56,953 nucleotides of DNA from contig CAMPET010000064.1 of NCBI GenBank assembly GCA_946803715.1, positions 23,292 through 80,244 on the forward strand. Reading direction: 5' to 3'. A program made the position numbers and the translations under genes. Of this stretch, positions 38,007 through 49,620 are shown one piece after another. Positions within the stretch are counted from its first letter, which is position 1. Each line of letters opens with the position of its first letter. A model generated the notes under the pieces. It was not told where the DNA came from. It worked only from the letters and a program-made list of their open reading frames with translations, and did no database searches. The DNA is from Beroe ovata. Lineage: Eukaryota > Ctenophora > Nuda > Beroida > Beroidae.

Positions 38007-38099
38007 TTGTCAGATGTTACCTGACCTGTTTCTCGCGCCTTCGACTGTCGACGCGATGAAGGCGCGCGCGAGAAACAGAGGTCAGATAAAATCTGACAG
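38007..38099. mobile_element. TTGTCAG-family MITE
   Basis: TTGTCAGATGTTACCTGACC at the left and GGTCAGATAAAATCTGACAG at the right, with GTTTCTCGCGCCTTCG / GAAGGCGCGCGCGAGAAAC arms inside. The target duplication is not clean. Confidence 0.8.
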
Positions 38100-38140
38100 G
38101 GATGTTGTATAATCTGTCCACTGTTTCAGTGTTTAATTTC

Positions 38141-38237
38141 TTGTAGGATTTCACCCTACTCTTGCTGGCGGGATTTTATCCCTGGCAAGATCAAGATTGA
38201 AAATCGCGCGCACCGACGGTAGGGTAAAATCCTACAA
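38141..38237 (-). mobile_element. 97-bp MITE, same family as 22235-22331, inverted
   Basis: The same length (97 bp), the same TTGTAGGATTT...AAATCCTACAA ends and a body that is the reverse complement of the copy at 22235. Flanked on both sides by TTAATTTC, a perfect 8-bp target-site duplication. Confidence 0.93.
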
Positions 38238-38304
38238 TTAATTTCTTGCACGCGGCACGCGCGCCTTCATCGAATGCCTGCTCATGCGCATGCTTCGGCC
38301 TTCA

Positions 38305-38419
38305 TTGCAAGATATTATCAGTCCAGTGTCCACTGTTTCTAGCGCGCCTTCATGTTTCGGCCTTCGATGAAGGCGCGCGCGCCGCGCGCAATAAACAATG
38401 GACAGATAACATCCGGCAA
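38305..38419. mobile_element. TTGC..GGATGTTATC-family MITE with 8-bp duplication
   Basis: Ends TTGCAAGATATTATCAGTCC and GGACAGATAACATCCGGCAA are imperfect inverted repeats. Flanks are GGCCTTCA (38297-38304) and GGCCTTCG (38420-38427), an 8-bp target duplication with one change. A partial right end of the same family is at about 38560-38586. Confidence 0.8.
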
Positions 38420-39032
38420 GGCCTTCGATTAATTTGATGAAGCCGCGTGCAATCAAGAAAGAGTTTGTTTGGCGATGCTAGACGGCTGATGCAAGCCGCG
38501 AAGTTTGAGCCGCGCGCACGCAAAACGAAATTCTCGAAAGGGGCTATCATCGATCGACAAGAAACAGTAGACAGATAACATCCGGCAATCCCATTTTGAT
38601 AGAGAAAAGTGTGTGACTTCTGTTCCACCCCCTTTTCAGCCCCATCGTTCAGCCATATTATGTTATCAGCATGAAATAAGATCTGAGTTAACAAGTAACA
38701 ATAAGTTAACTGTATGTCATTTGGAGGCTAGATCAGTATGCTTTTAGGGAAGAAGTAAAATTTGATCAGAAAAATGTATATATCTTTTCATAAAGTATCT
38801 GAAAAATTTTAAGTTGGGCGGAATTAACTTTGTGGCTTCTGGGGTGTGCACCCCAGACCCTTAGAAAAGGCCAATGTATGAGTCCTCTCAGAACCCCAAG
38901 AGATTACTTCACTGCACTGCATTTTGTGAATTCTTTTTATTGTGAAAAACTCCTCATACCTCAACTCATCAGCTTGTTCATAAAACCTTGCTTTTATTTT
39001 AACTGACATGTTCATAAAATATTCTCCAGATT

Positions 39033-42000
39033 ATGAAAATTCAATCTGAGTTTGATAAGAAGATCAAGGAAGTTTACCAGATCATAGCTCTTCCATATCC
39101 ACCAAAATCTCTTCTAAATAATGTACACTCTGAGGAACACTTTGATCCTGACGACTATGCAACCGAATTGAAACCATTTAAGTTGAAGAGTCAGTCTTTT
39201 AACATCCAGAAAGATGAATTGACTGTCCATAAGACCTCAAAACAGCTTACTAATTTCTTGTCTGAGTGCGAACGCAAACGACGTGATGGAAATGGAGATG
39301 ATGGTGTAGACCAGAACTTTTTGAAATACAAAGAAGATGTAGTGCATTTCATTGAAAGTCTTTCATCTAAAGCTAAGGTAATCTTACCAAAATGGCTATT
39401 GATTTTGAAAGCAAAAATTTTTCATTTTACTTGACGAAAGTGTCTGAGATAAACTTTAATATCAACTACCTTCAGGCTGAAAAGGCCCACAATGATTCTC
39501 TCAGCTCTGCTTCGTTAAAAGAGAGGAAGGTGGACATTTTGTCTGATGTAAGAAGATCTTCAAATGCAATTCAGGCTGACAAAGAAGTTTACCATGAACA
39601 GGTAAATTTGATTCATTCTCTTGTGAAATCTTGACTATTGTGATAGAATTGGCGATTTTCCATAACTTCTACTCTAACCAGCAAAGGAGAATCCAAATGT
39701 CTCATGATGAAGATGGACAAGAAGCCACATTGGAGCATGTCAACAAACTGTTGCCAATTCATGAGAACCTCATATCAGTGTTCAGAAAAGTAAATTTCAT
39801 TCATTTCAAATTGTTGAATTCAAATTTGCACCCTGTGAAGTGCAAAATATCGTGTCACCAGTAGCACAGTAACATTTCCATTGTCGCAGAACACTGCTGA
39901 ATCAGAGATACCAATACAAAGCACTCTTGACACCCAGAATGCAAATGATGTGACTGACAAAATGAAGAATTTGCTGAATTCTGCCAAGGTTTTTGTTGGA
40001 TATTTGTTCAAGTTGTGATTTGGTTTTCGTAGGATTGCAGGTGAAGTTGATTTGATTCAAAGTCTGAAAAATCATCACCCAGTTAAGTGACAAAGAGGAT
40101 ATACCCCCACAACTGGATGTCATACCAGGTTCCGGTCAGATTGGCAAAGCTCACAAACGTGGAAATGCTTCATTCCAATCGAATCTCACTCAGGTTCAAA
40201 TCAATGAAAACTTTCAAATAATGAAATTAATGTTCTGATGTATGACCTATGAAGATCTCGTCTTTAGGTATCTTTCTAGCAAAATGCCATGTAGGTGGCA
40301 GAAGGAGCGAAAAGAAAATCGACAGTGCATGCGGAGTTGATCACAAATGTTCTCCAAAAGACAGGGATTGCAGAGCAGGCAGAAGCTTCTGCAGAAAAGG
40401 AGAACAAAGACAAATTGAATGTTGTTTTGGTATGTGAGCACGAACATTGCACCATTTACATTGTACATGTTTCATTGGCCTCTTGTTTGTTCAAATAATG
40501 AATTCATATTCTGCATTCTGATAGAGATCGGAATGTTAGTAGATGAATTCTACGAACTGCAACATATGGCATGGTGAGGGAATTGATCAATTCGATGATC
40601 TCTGCACTCCATTTCCTTACATCGATTCCACATGCTGTAGCCATTACACTCTCCCATCATGTGCACCACTCTAGCACTGAGACATCCATAGAATGTAATG
40701 AAAATAAGGCTGGCCATATTAATTTGATTGTATGTTCGGATTGAGAGCTATATGTTCGTCCAAATGTGGACACTGGTCACGTGCTGTCCTATCCATGACA
40801 AATCTCTATCACCCATGTTTAATCGGCAAATTAGATTGGCATTTGTATCATCGCAATGATGCTGCACCTGTTCTAGCTATACATTATGTGGCATCAGTGT
40901 CGATCATGAATCGGTGCGGGTAGCCCATGGCCGCGTGAAAAATAATCGATGCTCGGCCACGCTTTTACGTCTGAATTCAATGGAATTATCGTACCAGCCC
41001 ATCCATTCATTTTCTGCGGTGTTGTGAAAAACACTTGCTGCAAAACATTGGTCATATCATGATAGTTACCCCCTACGTCGCTCAATACTCCCAATAGTTG
41101 GCACAATAGGAATTCTGTACCATTAATGAAAATAACACCACTCTCTCACAACATAGAAAATGCACGTATGAAGAATATGTCATTGCATGAAGATGGATAT
41201 AATGATGTGTTTTTCACTGATTTTCAAATGATGCTCTATAATACACTAAGAGGAGTATTTAACACTGAAATCCCACAGGAAGCCGTCGTGCACAAAGTGA
41301 CGGGTAAAATAGTTGAGAAGGAGGTGGAGGAGGAAGTTGCTAGAGAGGAACTTACTCTGGCTAGACAGGATACTATGGAGAAAATCAAGGATTACGGCAA
41401 GAGAAAGGAGGTGTTGGAGAACGCTGACACATCATATCTCACTGAAACAGAGCATGATGTTAGTTTTTCTGTTCAGCATTTTAGTATTTCGGCTGGGAGC
41501 AGAGAGAACTTCCAACTCATTTCTTCCCCTATTGTTCATTACAAAAGCTTAAAACAGAAATCCTCTTCAGGAGTCGTCCAAGAAAGGGAAAGAAGCAGTA
41601 TTGGAGAAAATAGTCCAATACGAAAAACTCAGTGCAACTTCTCTTGTAAGTATCACTCCACATTCAACTGGCTGTGCTCCATTTTTGATTGATGAGCTGG
41701 AAAATGTTTAACCCAAAGTTATATTTCAGAGAAAGGCACCCAATCCGGTTATAGTTAAGTTGGCTAAGCGGAGACCCACTGGTCCTCCTAAACCAGTTGG
41801 GTTGGGCCAAACTGCTGGTGCAAAGAAAGTTCATCCTACTCAGAGAAACCTTACTAAAGTGACAGAGGACGGGGCCAAAGGAAAGGTATCGTTTGCTGAT
41901 CCAAATCGCAAAGGATCTGCTAACCAAGGCTCAGCTCCCAATAGAAAGAGCTCAATCACCCCATCACCCGGCAATGAGCGGCGGAAGTCCTCAACAACGC

Positions 42001-42521
42001 CAACTCCGAACCCTGGGAGGACACCCGCCGTGTCTCATGATACCGGGACTAGGAAAACATCCCTGAGCAATTCTCCTAACATCGGGGATCGAAAAACTTC
42101 TGCTGGCATATCCTCCAATTCCGGTGCCAGGAAAACGTCTACTCCTCCTGTCACATCCAGCGCCGGTGCTAGAAAGCCGTCGGCCCCTGGTATATCGCCA
42201 AATATCGGTGCTAGAAAGCCGTCGGCCCCTGGCATATCGCCAAATACCGGTGCTAGAAAGACGTCGGTTCCTGGCATATCGCCAAATACCGGTGCTAGAA
42301 AGACATCTGCCCCTGGCATATCGCCAAATACCAGTACAAGGAAAACATCTTCGAGCGTATCGCCGGACTCTGGTGTACGGAAGTCATCTGCTCAAACATC
42401 CGCTTCTGTTTCCGGTGCCCGCAAGGTTTCGGGAACAGTTCCAACTTACAACTCCCGGGATCGCAAACCTTCTGCTGGATCTGCAGGGCAGAAGCCAAAC
42501 ACAGGTCAACGATGGAATTAA
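39033..42521 (+). CDS. Unrecognised coiled-coil protein with C-terminal RKxS repeats
   Basis: Nine exons: 39033-39377, 39476-39601, 39682-39789, 39890-39988, 40083-40193, 40295-40429, 41279-41458, 41571-41645, 41730-42521; 656 residues. Every exon length is divisible by three and every intron is phase 0. The ATG at 39033 lies 3 nt after an acceptor (CTCCAG), so a 5' UTR exon or further coding exon upstream is likely. Exons 1-8 are charged and probably helical (KIVEKEVEEEVAREELTLAR, KGKEAVLEKIVQYEKL). Exon 9 is disordered, basic and Ser/Pro-rich, with about 14 RK(T/S/P/V/G)S motifs; four consecutive 14-residue units (42-nt period) follow the pattern GARK(P/T)S(A/V)PGISPN(T/I). RKxS resembles basophilic-kinase (PKA-like) sites. 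I cannot name the family; a cytoskeletal or ciliary role would be a guess. Confidence 0.8.
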
Positions 42522-43239
42522 AATGTCAGTCAATTTCTGTTTATATGATGTATTCAAAGTGTATTTGCCATCCTTTTGCTACATCATACACAAATAGTAA
42601 GTCGATTATTGAGTTGTCTCAAGTGGCTGTAGCATCATTTCAAATGTGTGACCCAGGTTTCGTGAATCAACCGGGAACTGCTTCATGACAAAATGAAATT
42701 ACAATATCCTGTCATTGTGCAACGTTTACAATTTAAATGCTACCTCGACATCCATTTATAGCAATATTGAATTGAAAGTTCCAACGTTGGAGTCATTGAA
42801 ATCGCTCCAATAATGTAAGAACTACAGTCAACATTCCTGATTTGACGGTGACAGCGATTAAATTTCAGTGAGGGCTAGAAAAGGTAGCGGGGATTCGAGA
42901 AATGTCATCTTTAGCCCTCGTCCGGCGAATTAGATCGCTGCTAAGAATTAAACTGATCCATTTAATTCCAAGAATTTTGGTAATTTCATGTCAGTTTTAT
43001 TTCTTTTTCTACTTTCGTTATGTGAATAATCTATATTGTAAGATAAACAAAATATGATAGGTATGTGAATACCTACCTATATTGTACTGAAATTATTATT
43101 CGATGTGCTTGATGGATAGCTTGTCAATTATTGCTTATATCCACTATATAGTGGTGAGAAATTTCGCTTTCTGAGATGGAGGTTGGGATGCGAGTTTGTT
43201 GTTCAAAGTCCACTATATCGAGTTACCCTCACAGGTATC
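42522..43239. other. Intergenic, upstream of SPO11
   Basis: No exon recognised. A CCACTATATAGTGG palindrome lies at 43141-43154. An acceptor-like CTCACAG at 43228-43234 just before the SPO11 ATG leaves room for a 5' UTR intron. Confidence 0.5.
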
Positions 43240-44301
43240 ATGTCAGAACCAGTATCTCTCCTACAGAAGATAGAGTCCATCATCACAGACATTGCCGCGG
43301 CCCTATCCCGCGGAGAGTCCCCCAAGTACACCATGCTCTCCAAGAGCCGATCCAACATCACCCACGATGCTGCAGGGATCCGACTCAGTGATAACACCAC
43401 TGATGTAGAGATGTTTGGTAGGCAGGGTGCGTCGGCTGTCAGATTCTCCAAAGTTATACAAGTCCTATCCCTGGTTTACAAGTTGCTCCTTAACGGTGAT
43501 AAGGTGACTCAGAGAGACGCGTACTACACTCTGAGTGGAACGTTCTCCAGTCAAAACGAGTTCAATTCTTGTTTTGAAGATGTGCTCCGCATCCTGGGTG
43601 TGCCACGTCGTGCACTGGGTGTGACTGCTGCCCCGAAGGGGAGTATAGCTGGAGCCCTGTCTATCACACATGGATCGGAGCAGATTGATTGTCTTCTGCT
43701 TGGGAAATCGGGCTATGAGCTTCCTGGAGACCCCAGTTCTCTGCAGTTTAGGAGTCTGGGAGCCCGGTATATAGTGGTTGTTGAGAAGGATGCTGTTTTC
43801 AAGACACTCTGTGAGAGGGTAATCTGGAACGAGGTTCCGTGTATCTTGATAACTGGGCGTGGTTTTCCCGGTCTAGCTGTCAGAGAAGTTGTAGCCAGGT
43901 GTGAGAAACAGTTCAAAATACCTGTTCTTGGTTTGTTCGACTACAATCCTCATGGATTGCAGATTCTCCTGACATACAGGTTCGGGAGTGCGCGAATGGG
44001 GAAGGAGGGCATCCAACACACGGCCAATATTCTCTGGCTAGGACTCCACTGGTTCGATGTCAAGGATGCAAACGTTAAACACTTCAAGACGTTTACCAAG
44101 AAAGATGAGCAATCGTGCGATTCACTCCTCTCTCAGCCGTTTATCAATCAGAACCACAAATTCTATGAGGAGGTATCTCAGATGAAGAGACACAAGGTAA
44201 AACTTGAGTTAGAATCGATTGAAGATCTGAAACAGTTCGTCGTAAACAAGATTCTAAAGAAGCAGTTTATAATTGAGCGCTCTTTTGAAGAATACAGCTG
44301 A
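43240..44301 (+). CDS. SPO11: SPO11 meiotic DNA double-strand-break transesterase
   Basis: One exon, 353 residues from the ATG at 43240 (MSEPVSLLQKIESI); the open frame extends to 43183 without an ATG. The winged-helix/CAP part has the catalytic tyrosine in 'VTQRDAYYTL' (human 'KRDIYYTD'), then 'LRILGVPRRALGVTAAPKGSIAG'. The toprim domain has the metal-binding glutamate in 'VVVEKDAVF', 'ILITGRGFPGLAVREVV' and 'FDYNPHGLQIL' in the DxD position, then 'IRWLGL'-like 'ILWLGLHWFD'. SPO11 is the topoisomerase VI A-subunit relative that makes the breaks starting meiotic recombination. Odd points: it has no introns, and the second acidic residue of DxD is Asn. Confidence 0.95.
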   Translation: MSEPVSLLQKIESIITDIAAALSRGESPKYTMLSKSRSNITHDAAGIRLSDNTTDVEMFGRQGASAVRFSKVIQVLSLVYKLLLNGDKVTQRDAYYTLSGTFSSQNEFNSCFEDVLRILGVPRRALGVTAAPKGSIAGALSITHGSEQIDCLLLGKSGYELPGDPSSLQFRSLGARYIVVVEKDAVFKTLCERVIWNEVPCILITGRGFPGLAVREVVARCEKQFKIPVLGLFDYNPHGLQILLTYRFGSARMGKEGIQHTANILWLGLHWFDVKDANVKHFKTFTKKDEQSCDSLLSQPFINQNHKFYEEVSQMKRHKVKLELESIEDLKQFVVNKILKKQFIIERSFEEYS

Positions 44302-45269
44302 AGGACTGTTATCACTACAGTCGTCTGTTATGAACCTCACTATTGTTTATTAAGTTGTATTGCTTGTCTTTTATTATGATAATTCGAATTCATATATTTT
44401 TTGTTTGGCTAATTATTTGTTTCTTGTACCAAGTTTTGTTTATTTTTTTAATAACAGATGATTTTTATCCTTGTATATTTTATTTTGGATGTTTTTGTAA
44501 ATAGTTTTTAAAATATGAACTTATGATAATACAACAATTGCGTTATTATCTCTGATTGTCCTTGAATCATGACGTTTCATTGAGTCACTATCATTGAACG
44601 TATATTCTCCTCATTTTACACTTGTTCCATGATGCCCTCCTCTTATTTCCACGTCACCATGCACAATGATACAGTTCCAATAATATATATCCTAGTTCTC
44701 CTCCTTACATCTCACGATCTGCCTCTGCCATTAGAACTTACTCGGTTGCAGCTGCTGCAAATAGGATGTTCAGAATGCCATCAAATGAGCAATTATGGGC
44801 ACTGAACTCCCGTTAATCGATCATTATTATAGGAGATACCATTATATCACACTAGATCAATGGAGGCATGCCCAGCTTTTCATCTGCCGAGAGTAATTAG
44901 ACCAGAAAATAAAGATTATTGTACCTACTCTGAGTTAATGCGTGGTTTAGTGTGTGGTTTACTGGTTAGTTAGCGAGGTTTAGTGTGCTCTGCTAGTAGG
45001 TACGGACAGTGGATAAATAATCAGTATGAGAATGAGCCGAGCTTATTCACTGCTTCTCAATCTTTGTTTACGCGGTATTTATTTCGTAACCGAACTCATA
45101 TCAGTCAAGAGTTCCTTCCTCTCTTTCCCCTCCACACGGGAAAGTCATAGCGACTAGGTATCTGCCAATTATCAGCCACTGTTATTGTAATTGACAATAA
45201 CTCGTAGATAATCGTGTTCTTCTGCAGTGGTGTGATGACAACACAGGCACTACCCATTACATATATTTT

Positions 45270-45368
45270 ACATGAACATACACATTACACATACACATAC
45301 ATACACACACACACACACTGACACACGCACACACACACACCCACACACCCACACACACACNNNNNNNN

Positions 45369-45396
<28 letters not shown>
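45270..45396. repeat. (CA)n microsatellite with 8 N
   Basis: CA dinucleotide run interrupted by eight N (45361-45368), so its length is unresolved. Confidence 0.95.
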
Positions 45397-45399
<3 letters not shown>

Positions 45400-48281
45400 A
45401 CGTCATAAATGCACACATGTTATGATGTCCGTATGATTGGATTGGTTACTCAAGTTTCCTCAGGCTCACAAGGCTCACAGTATCTACAGATCACTCCCAT
45501 TTGTCATCACTGTCATTGGGGAGGGGGATGATGCCTCGTGCTCAACCCTCCCTACTACCCCTCTCAATCGTATATTACCACCATTGTTTGTACTGCTGGG
45601 AAACCATCTCGAATCTACATCACAATGCCACCAGCCGCTCATTTGGTCCACTGTGTGTGTGTGTGTGCGAGCGTTGCCACATACTTTATTGCTTTTAACC
45701 CCACACCCTCCTTTCCCCATGGCTTCACCCTCAATTACTGGAGATTGTGGTTTGTTGTCCCCGTTGTGCACACTCAGACATTGCGTTTTCTTTGTGGCAC
45801 TGCTTCTTTGTGAAAGTATGGCTTGATGAGCTATTATCCACATTGTTTGCCACGAGACATGTTTATCGGAATTTCGGGTGAAATAACATCACTTTATTGA
45901 TATTCGATGATAACATTTGACTGACGTAGCTCAATCAAGTCATTCATTCGACTTAATAAGCGCAATTTGGATGAGTTTAAACAATATTAAACAATATTAA
46001 CTCATTGAACGGTCCATGTAACACAAAAGTTGAATCTTAAGTTTTCTGATTTTCTTTGAGACTTAAGTTGAACTTTCTACGGGTTATCGTAAATATTTGA
46101 TTCTTTGCTGATGGAACAGCTGCTCCCTGGACCCAATAAAGCGAATATTGCACCACCTCAAATTACGTGTGAATGTCTGGGGCAGCATTATTCATGCATA
46201 AAGACGTGTGTACACTGTAAATAATGCCACAGGAGCTGCTTCTGTGTATGTAGTATGCTCCAATAGTTATACTGCACTAGAAACAGTCGTTGTTTACCAG
46301 TACATGTTGAGTCATTGGCTGCAGCCTGTGCCGTTACATCCCTCATTATCATGTGTATGTGTGCGTGTTGCAACATTTTGTTCAAGTCATTGTACCTGCC
46401 CAGTTTTACAGATAGCCAGATGTTCACAATAACTGTTTACATCTCGATTTGTTATCACCTGGATACGTTTTTGTCAACTTGAGTTAACACTCCGAAGTGA
46501 CATGACGCCGGTTCAAATGATTGTGTGACAAAACGACATTTGGTAACGTTGGCGAGTCACGGTAATTGTCAAAGCGTTGTTGCTATGTCATCATTGTTCA
46601 TTGCTTAATGACGCAACTACCTAGGTACATTAAAAGCGGGTAAGGGTGACCTGGTATGTAAGTTCTATTGGGTTTTATCATCAAAATGCTATCCAACTCT
46701 GGATTCATTAGCAATAATACCTTATAGGGGTTGATGCATGCGCGGAGTTACATGCTGGGTCAATGAATATCCTTTACTATAGTTCACTCCAACTCTCTGC
46801 CCGATAGGTTTGCTCTTGGCTGCTGCACTTTGAGCAGACTTTTGTTAATCAATCATGTCTATAATAGGGAGGGGGCATTGTTCATGTGCTAATTATAGCG
46901 GCAGAAACTGCCTCCCCCCCACTTTTTGCTCGAGTGATTGCTCTTGAACTCCGGAAATAACACATATACTTGGTTAATTGGGGGAGCGCATCGCGCATGC
47001 GACCTGCTCTCTCCTCTGAGACTCACTCATATATCATCTGATGTTCTGATATAGATGCATGGGCCATGAACAGATCGAGAGATCGAGGGCTTGGCCTCAT
47101 TCCAAGAAACTTAGCGACATATCCTATTATATGGCAGTAAATCTACCCATAGCCTTTCAGTTGTGTGTAACTCGGCTGCTATTGTTCCCATGTCGTAATG
47201 AAGTTTCTGCCTCGCTCATTACTTATTAACTTGCTCATACAGTCAGTCGTTTATGTCTTCCGACCGTGTATTAGTATGTGGACTGAGAATGCCAAAGACC
47301 ACACACCAAGTTTTTGCTCGGTTCTCTATGCCTAACTTTTCTCTCGGGCATTCTTTACAGATTCCTCGATTTATTCCTAATTTATGTTTGTGACTACTAG
47401 GTGTATAAGCCATGTAATAATTGTCTGTGAGAGAGAGAGTGTGTGGTTGTGTGTAGCATTATACTGCGACACAATGAACAGTATCACGCAATGATTACTG
47501 GAGACGATGATGACACAATGTTGACAGTGAGCCGTGAGGAGGGGCATTGTTCGTGCAGACTGCAGGTGCACCTAATATTTACCCTGATTCTGACCTCTGT
47601 GAGTGTGTGTGTGTGTGCGTGTTTGTGAGTGCGTTTGTGAGTGTGTGTCTGTGTGTGTCTGTGACACAGCGCTATAATTTGGCTATTCAAAGAGACATAT
47701 TATGCCAACTGCTATTCACTAAACTTTCTCCCTAGTTAGACACACACATAAGCACGCATGTCTTGGTCTGGTTTAGGAGCTTTCCTGTCAATTTGTCGCT
47801 ACACCTACCTGGTTTAGTTGTGAACAAAGCACGCCAAGTGACCTCTTTTGTAAGCGCTCTCATCCAATTGACAGTGCTAAGTCTGATGATCGAAGCATTG
47901 CATCCGCTCTCAGACCCTACTGGCCAGAGCACGTTTATGTAGGAGATCTGAAGTCCGTATCTCGGCCCGAACCTCGGAAGTCAGTCTTTGTGTTCATATT
48001 ACTCATGCTGTAAATTGCATGTTCTATTTCCTTTAATAGCTCCCATTATTTGAAGCAATGTTGCCTGTCTGGTTTCTCTGGCTTACTTCCTTCTCCATTG
48101 CTTGCCGCCCTGATTGTACTACATCTGCAGATGTATCATATACTCTAGCTTCTTGTGGATGATTGACACGTCATACTGTTCACAGCAGAATCCTGCCTGG
48201 TATTTGTCTTGGTGAGCATATTCCCCCTGTACCCTGCATAAAGCTGGCTATGTTCTTATGTATGATGAGCGTGGTTTCTGG

Positions 48282-48372
48282 AATATGCGTCAAATTCCGT
48301 GAAAGAAAGCTGAAAAATTAACTCTCTTTTTTCTGAAGTAACTCTCTCTATCCACGGAATTTGAGGCATATT
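48282..48372. repeat. Inverted repeat, 20-bp arms
   Basis: AATATGCGTCAAATTCCGTG (48282-48301) pairs with CACGGAATTTGAGGCATATT (48353-48372) with one mismatch. The 51-nt loop is AT-rich. A small foldback element or hairpin; no other copy seen. Confidence 0.8.
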
Positions 48373-48520
48373 TCAGATGTCAATTCAGATGTACTGATGG
48401 CTGACATTAAGTGAGGTATCATACATTGAATGCGTTCTAAAATTCTGATTTTTCAATCGTTCTTTTTCTGACATCAATTCATTTTATGACATTATAGATA
48501 ATCGAACATCTGCATCTTTC

Positions 48521-48549
48521 CCATGAATTGTATACCATACAATTCATGG
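48521..48549. repeat. Perfect hairpin, 13-bp arms
   Basis: CCATGAATTGTAT, loop ACC, ATACAATTCATGG. Confidence 0.85.
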
Positions 48550-49122
48550 TCTTAGGTCTACTCATTTCCCATATTGCTCCTCATTCCCGAATTGAGACTT
48601 TCGGAGACCAGCTTCTTATCTGCGTGAGAAATGTATGCCTATAGGTAACTTGACCGCAACAGCTGCTCAAATTCTATGAGATTCTTTTACGACTCAGCGG
48701 AGTACTCACTATTCAGTTGATACAATAATTTTGCCACTTTAATTTTGTTTTATGTTGGTCTTGAATCGTTTTTCGGTGTTGCTGCCATGTTTAGTATTAG
48801 TACCAAATTTCTCTTCTAGCCTGGATAATTCTGCTTAGAGTCATTGATATGAATCATGGAGCATTTTAGTGCACTGTGGAATGATATTAATAGTAACTAT
48901 GTCCGGCAAAAATCTATCTCATTTATACTTTCACCGTTCACTTGAAGTTAATCCCCCACCCGACATCATATTGTCCATATATCGCAACATTCGATTATAT
49001 GCTAAGCTATTGCCGAGTGAAATCTGGGCAATACGCACCGAATAGGTATGATGTAACAATATTATGTGACGATTGGAAAGCAAGCTACTGTTACCGCTAC
49101 ATTTCAACATTTCAACGGCTGA

Positions 49123-49620
49123 GACATCCTCATGAGTTACATAACACAATGTATGATATGGGTATTTGGGGAGGCGGAAGATGATCAATTTTCCCAATTT
49201 CGGAAATTTGTTGAGATCCAAAGACATGCCACGCCTTGTGGAACAGCCATTTGTATGTTGTGCTGCAATTTCCATTTCATGTTAAGTACCAATCCCCTCT
49301 CAGATTGAGCTATAGTGCTCACACACTCACACACATACGCACATACACATACGCACACACACAGACACACNGACATCCTCATGAGTTACATAACACAATG
49401 TATGATATGGGTATTGGGGAGGCGGAAGATGATCAATTTTCCCAATTCCGGAAATTTGTTGAGATCCAAAGACATGCCACGCCCTGTATAATCTAAAGTG
49501 TGGAACAGCCATTTGTATGCTGTGCTGCAATTTCCATTTCATGTTAAGTACCAATCCCCTCTCAGATTGAGCTATAGTGATCACACACTCACACACAGAC
49601 ACACACACACACACACACAC
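49123..49620. repeat. About 249-bp direct repeat across an N
   Basis: The block starting GACATCCTCATGAGTTACAT at 49123 starts again at 49372, directly after the N at 49371. Copies differ by small indels (the second has an extra TATAATCTAAAG near 49487) and both end in CA-rich sequence. Probably allelic contig ends joined in tandem. Confidence 0.88.

Larger units (their letters stand above)
37196..39032. other. Intergenic MITE cluster
   Basis: No gene recognised. It contains an AT run (37722-37740) and at least four foldback elements between about 37810 and 38600 listed separately, followed by AT-rich sequence and a short GGGGTGTGCACCCC palindrome near 38842. Confidence 0.65.

Noticed and set aside
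42035-42319. Minus-strand frame of repeated GADVFLAPVFGDMP units
   Set aside because: Antisense of the GARKTSAPGISPN repeat coding exon.
45437-45826. 129-codon plus-strand frame with hydrophobic segments
   Set aside because: Starts on a non-ATG codon, contains a microsatellite-derived VCVCVRA and has overlapping frames of equal length; no support as a gene.
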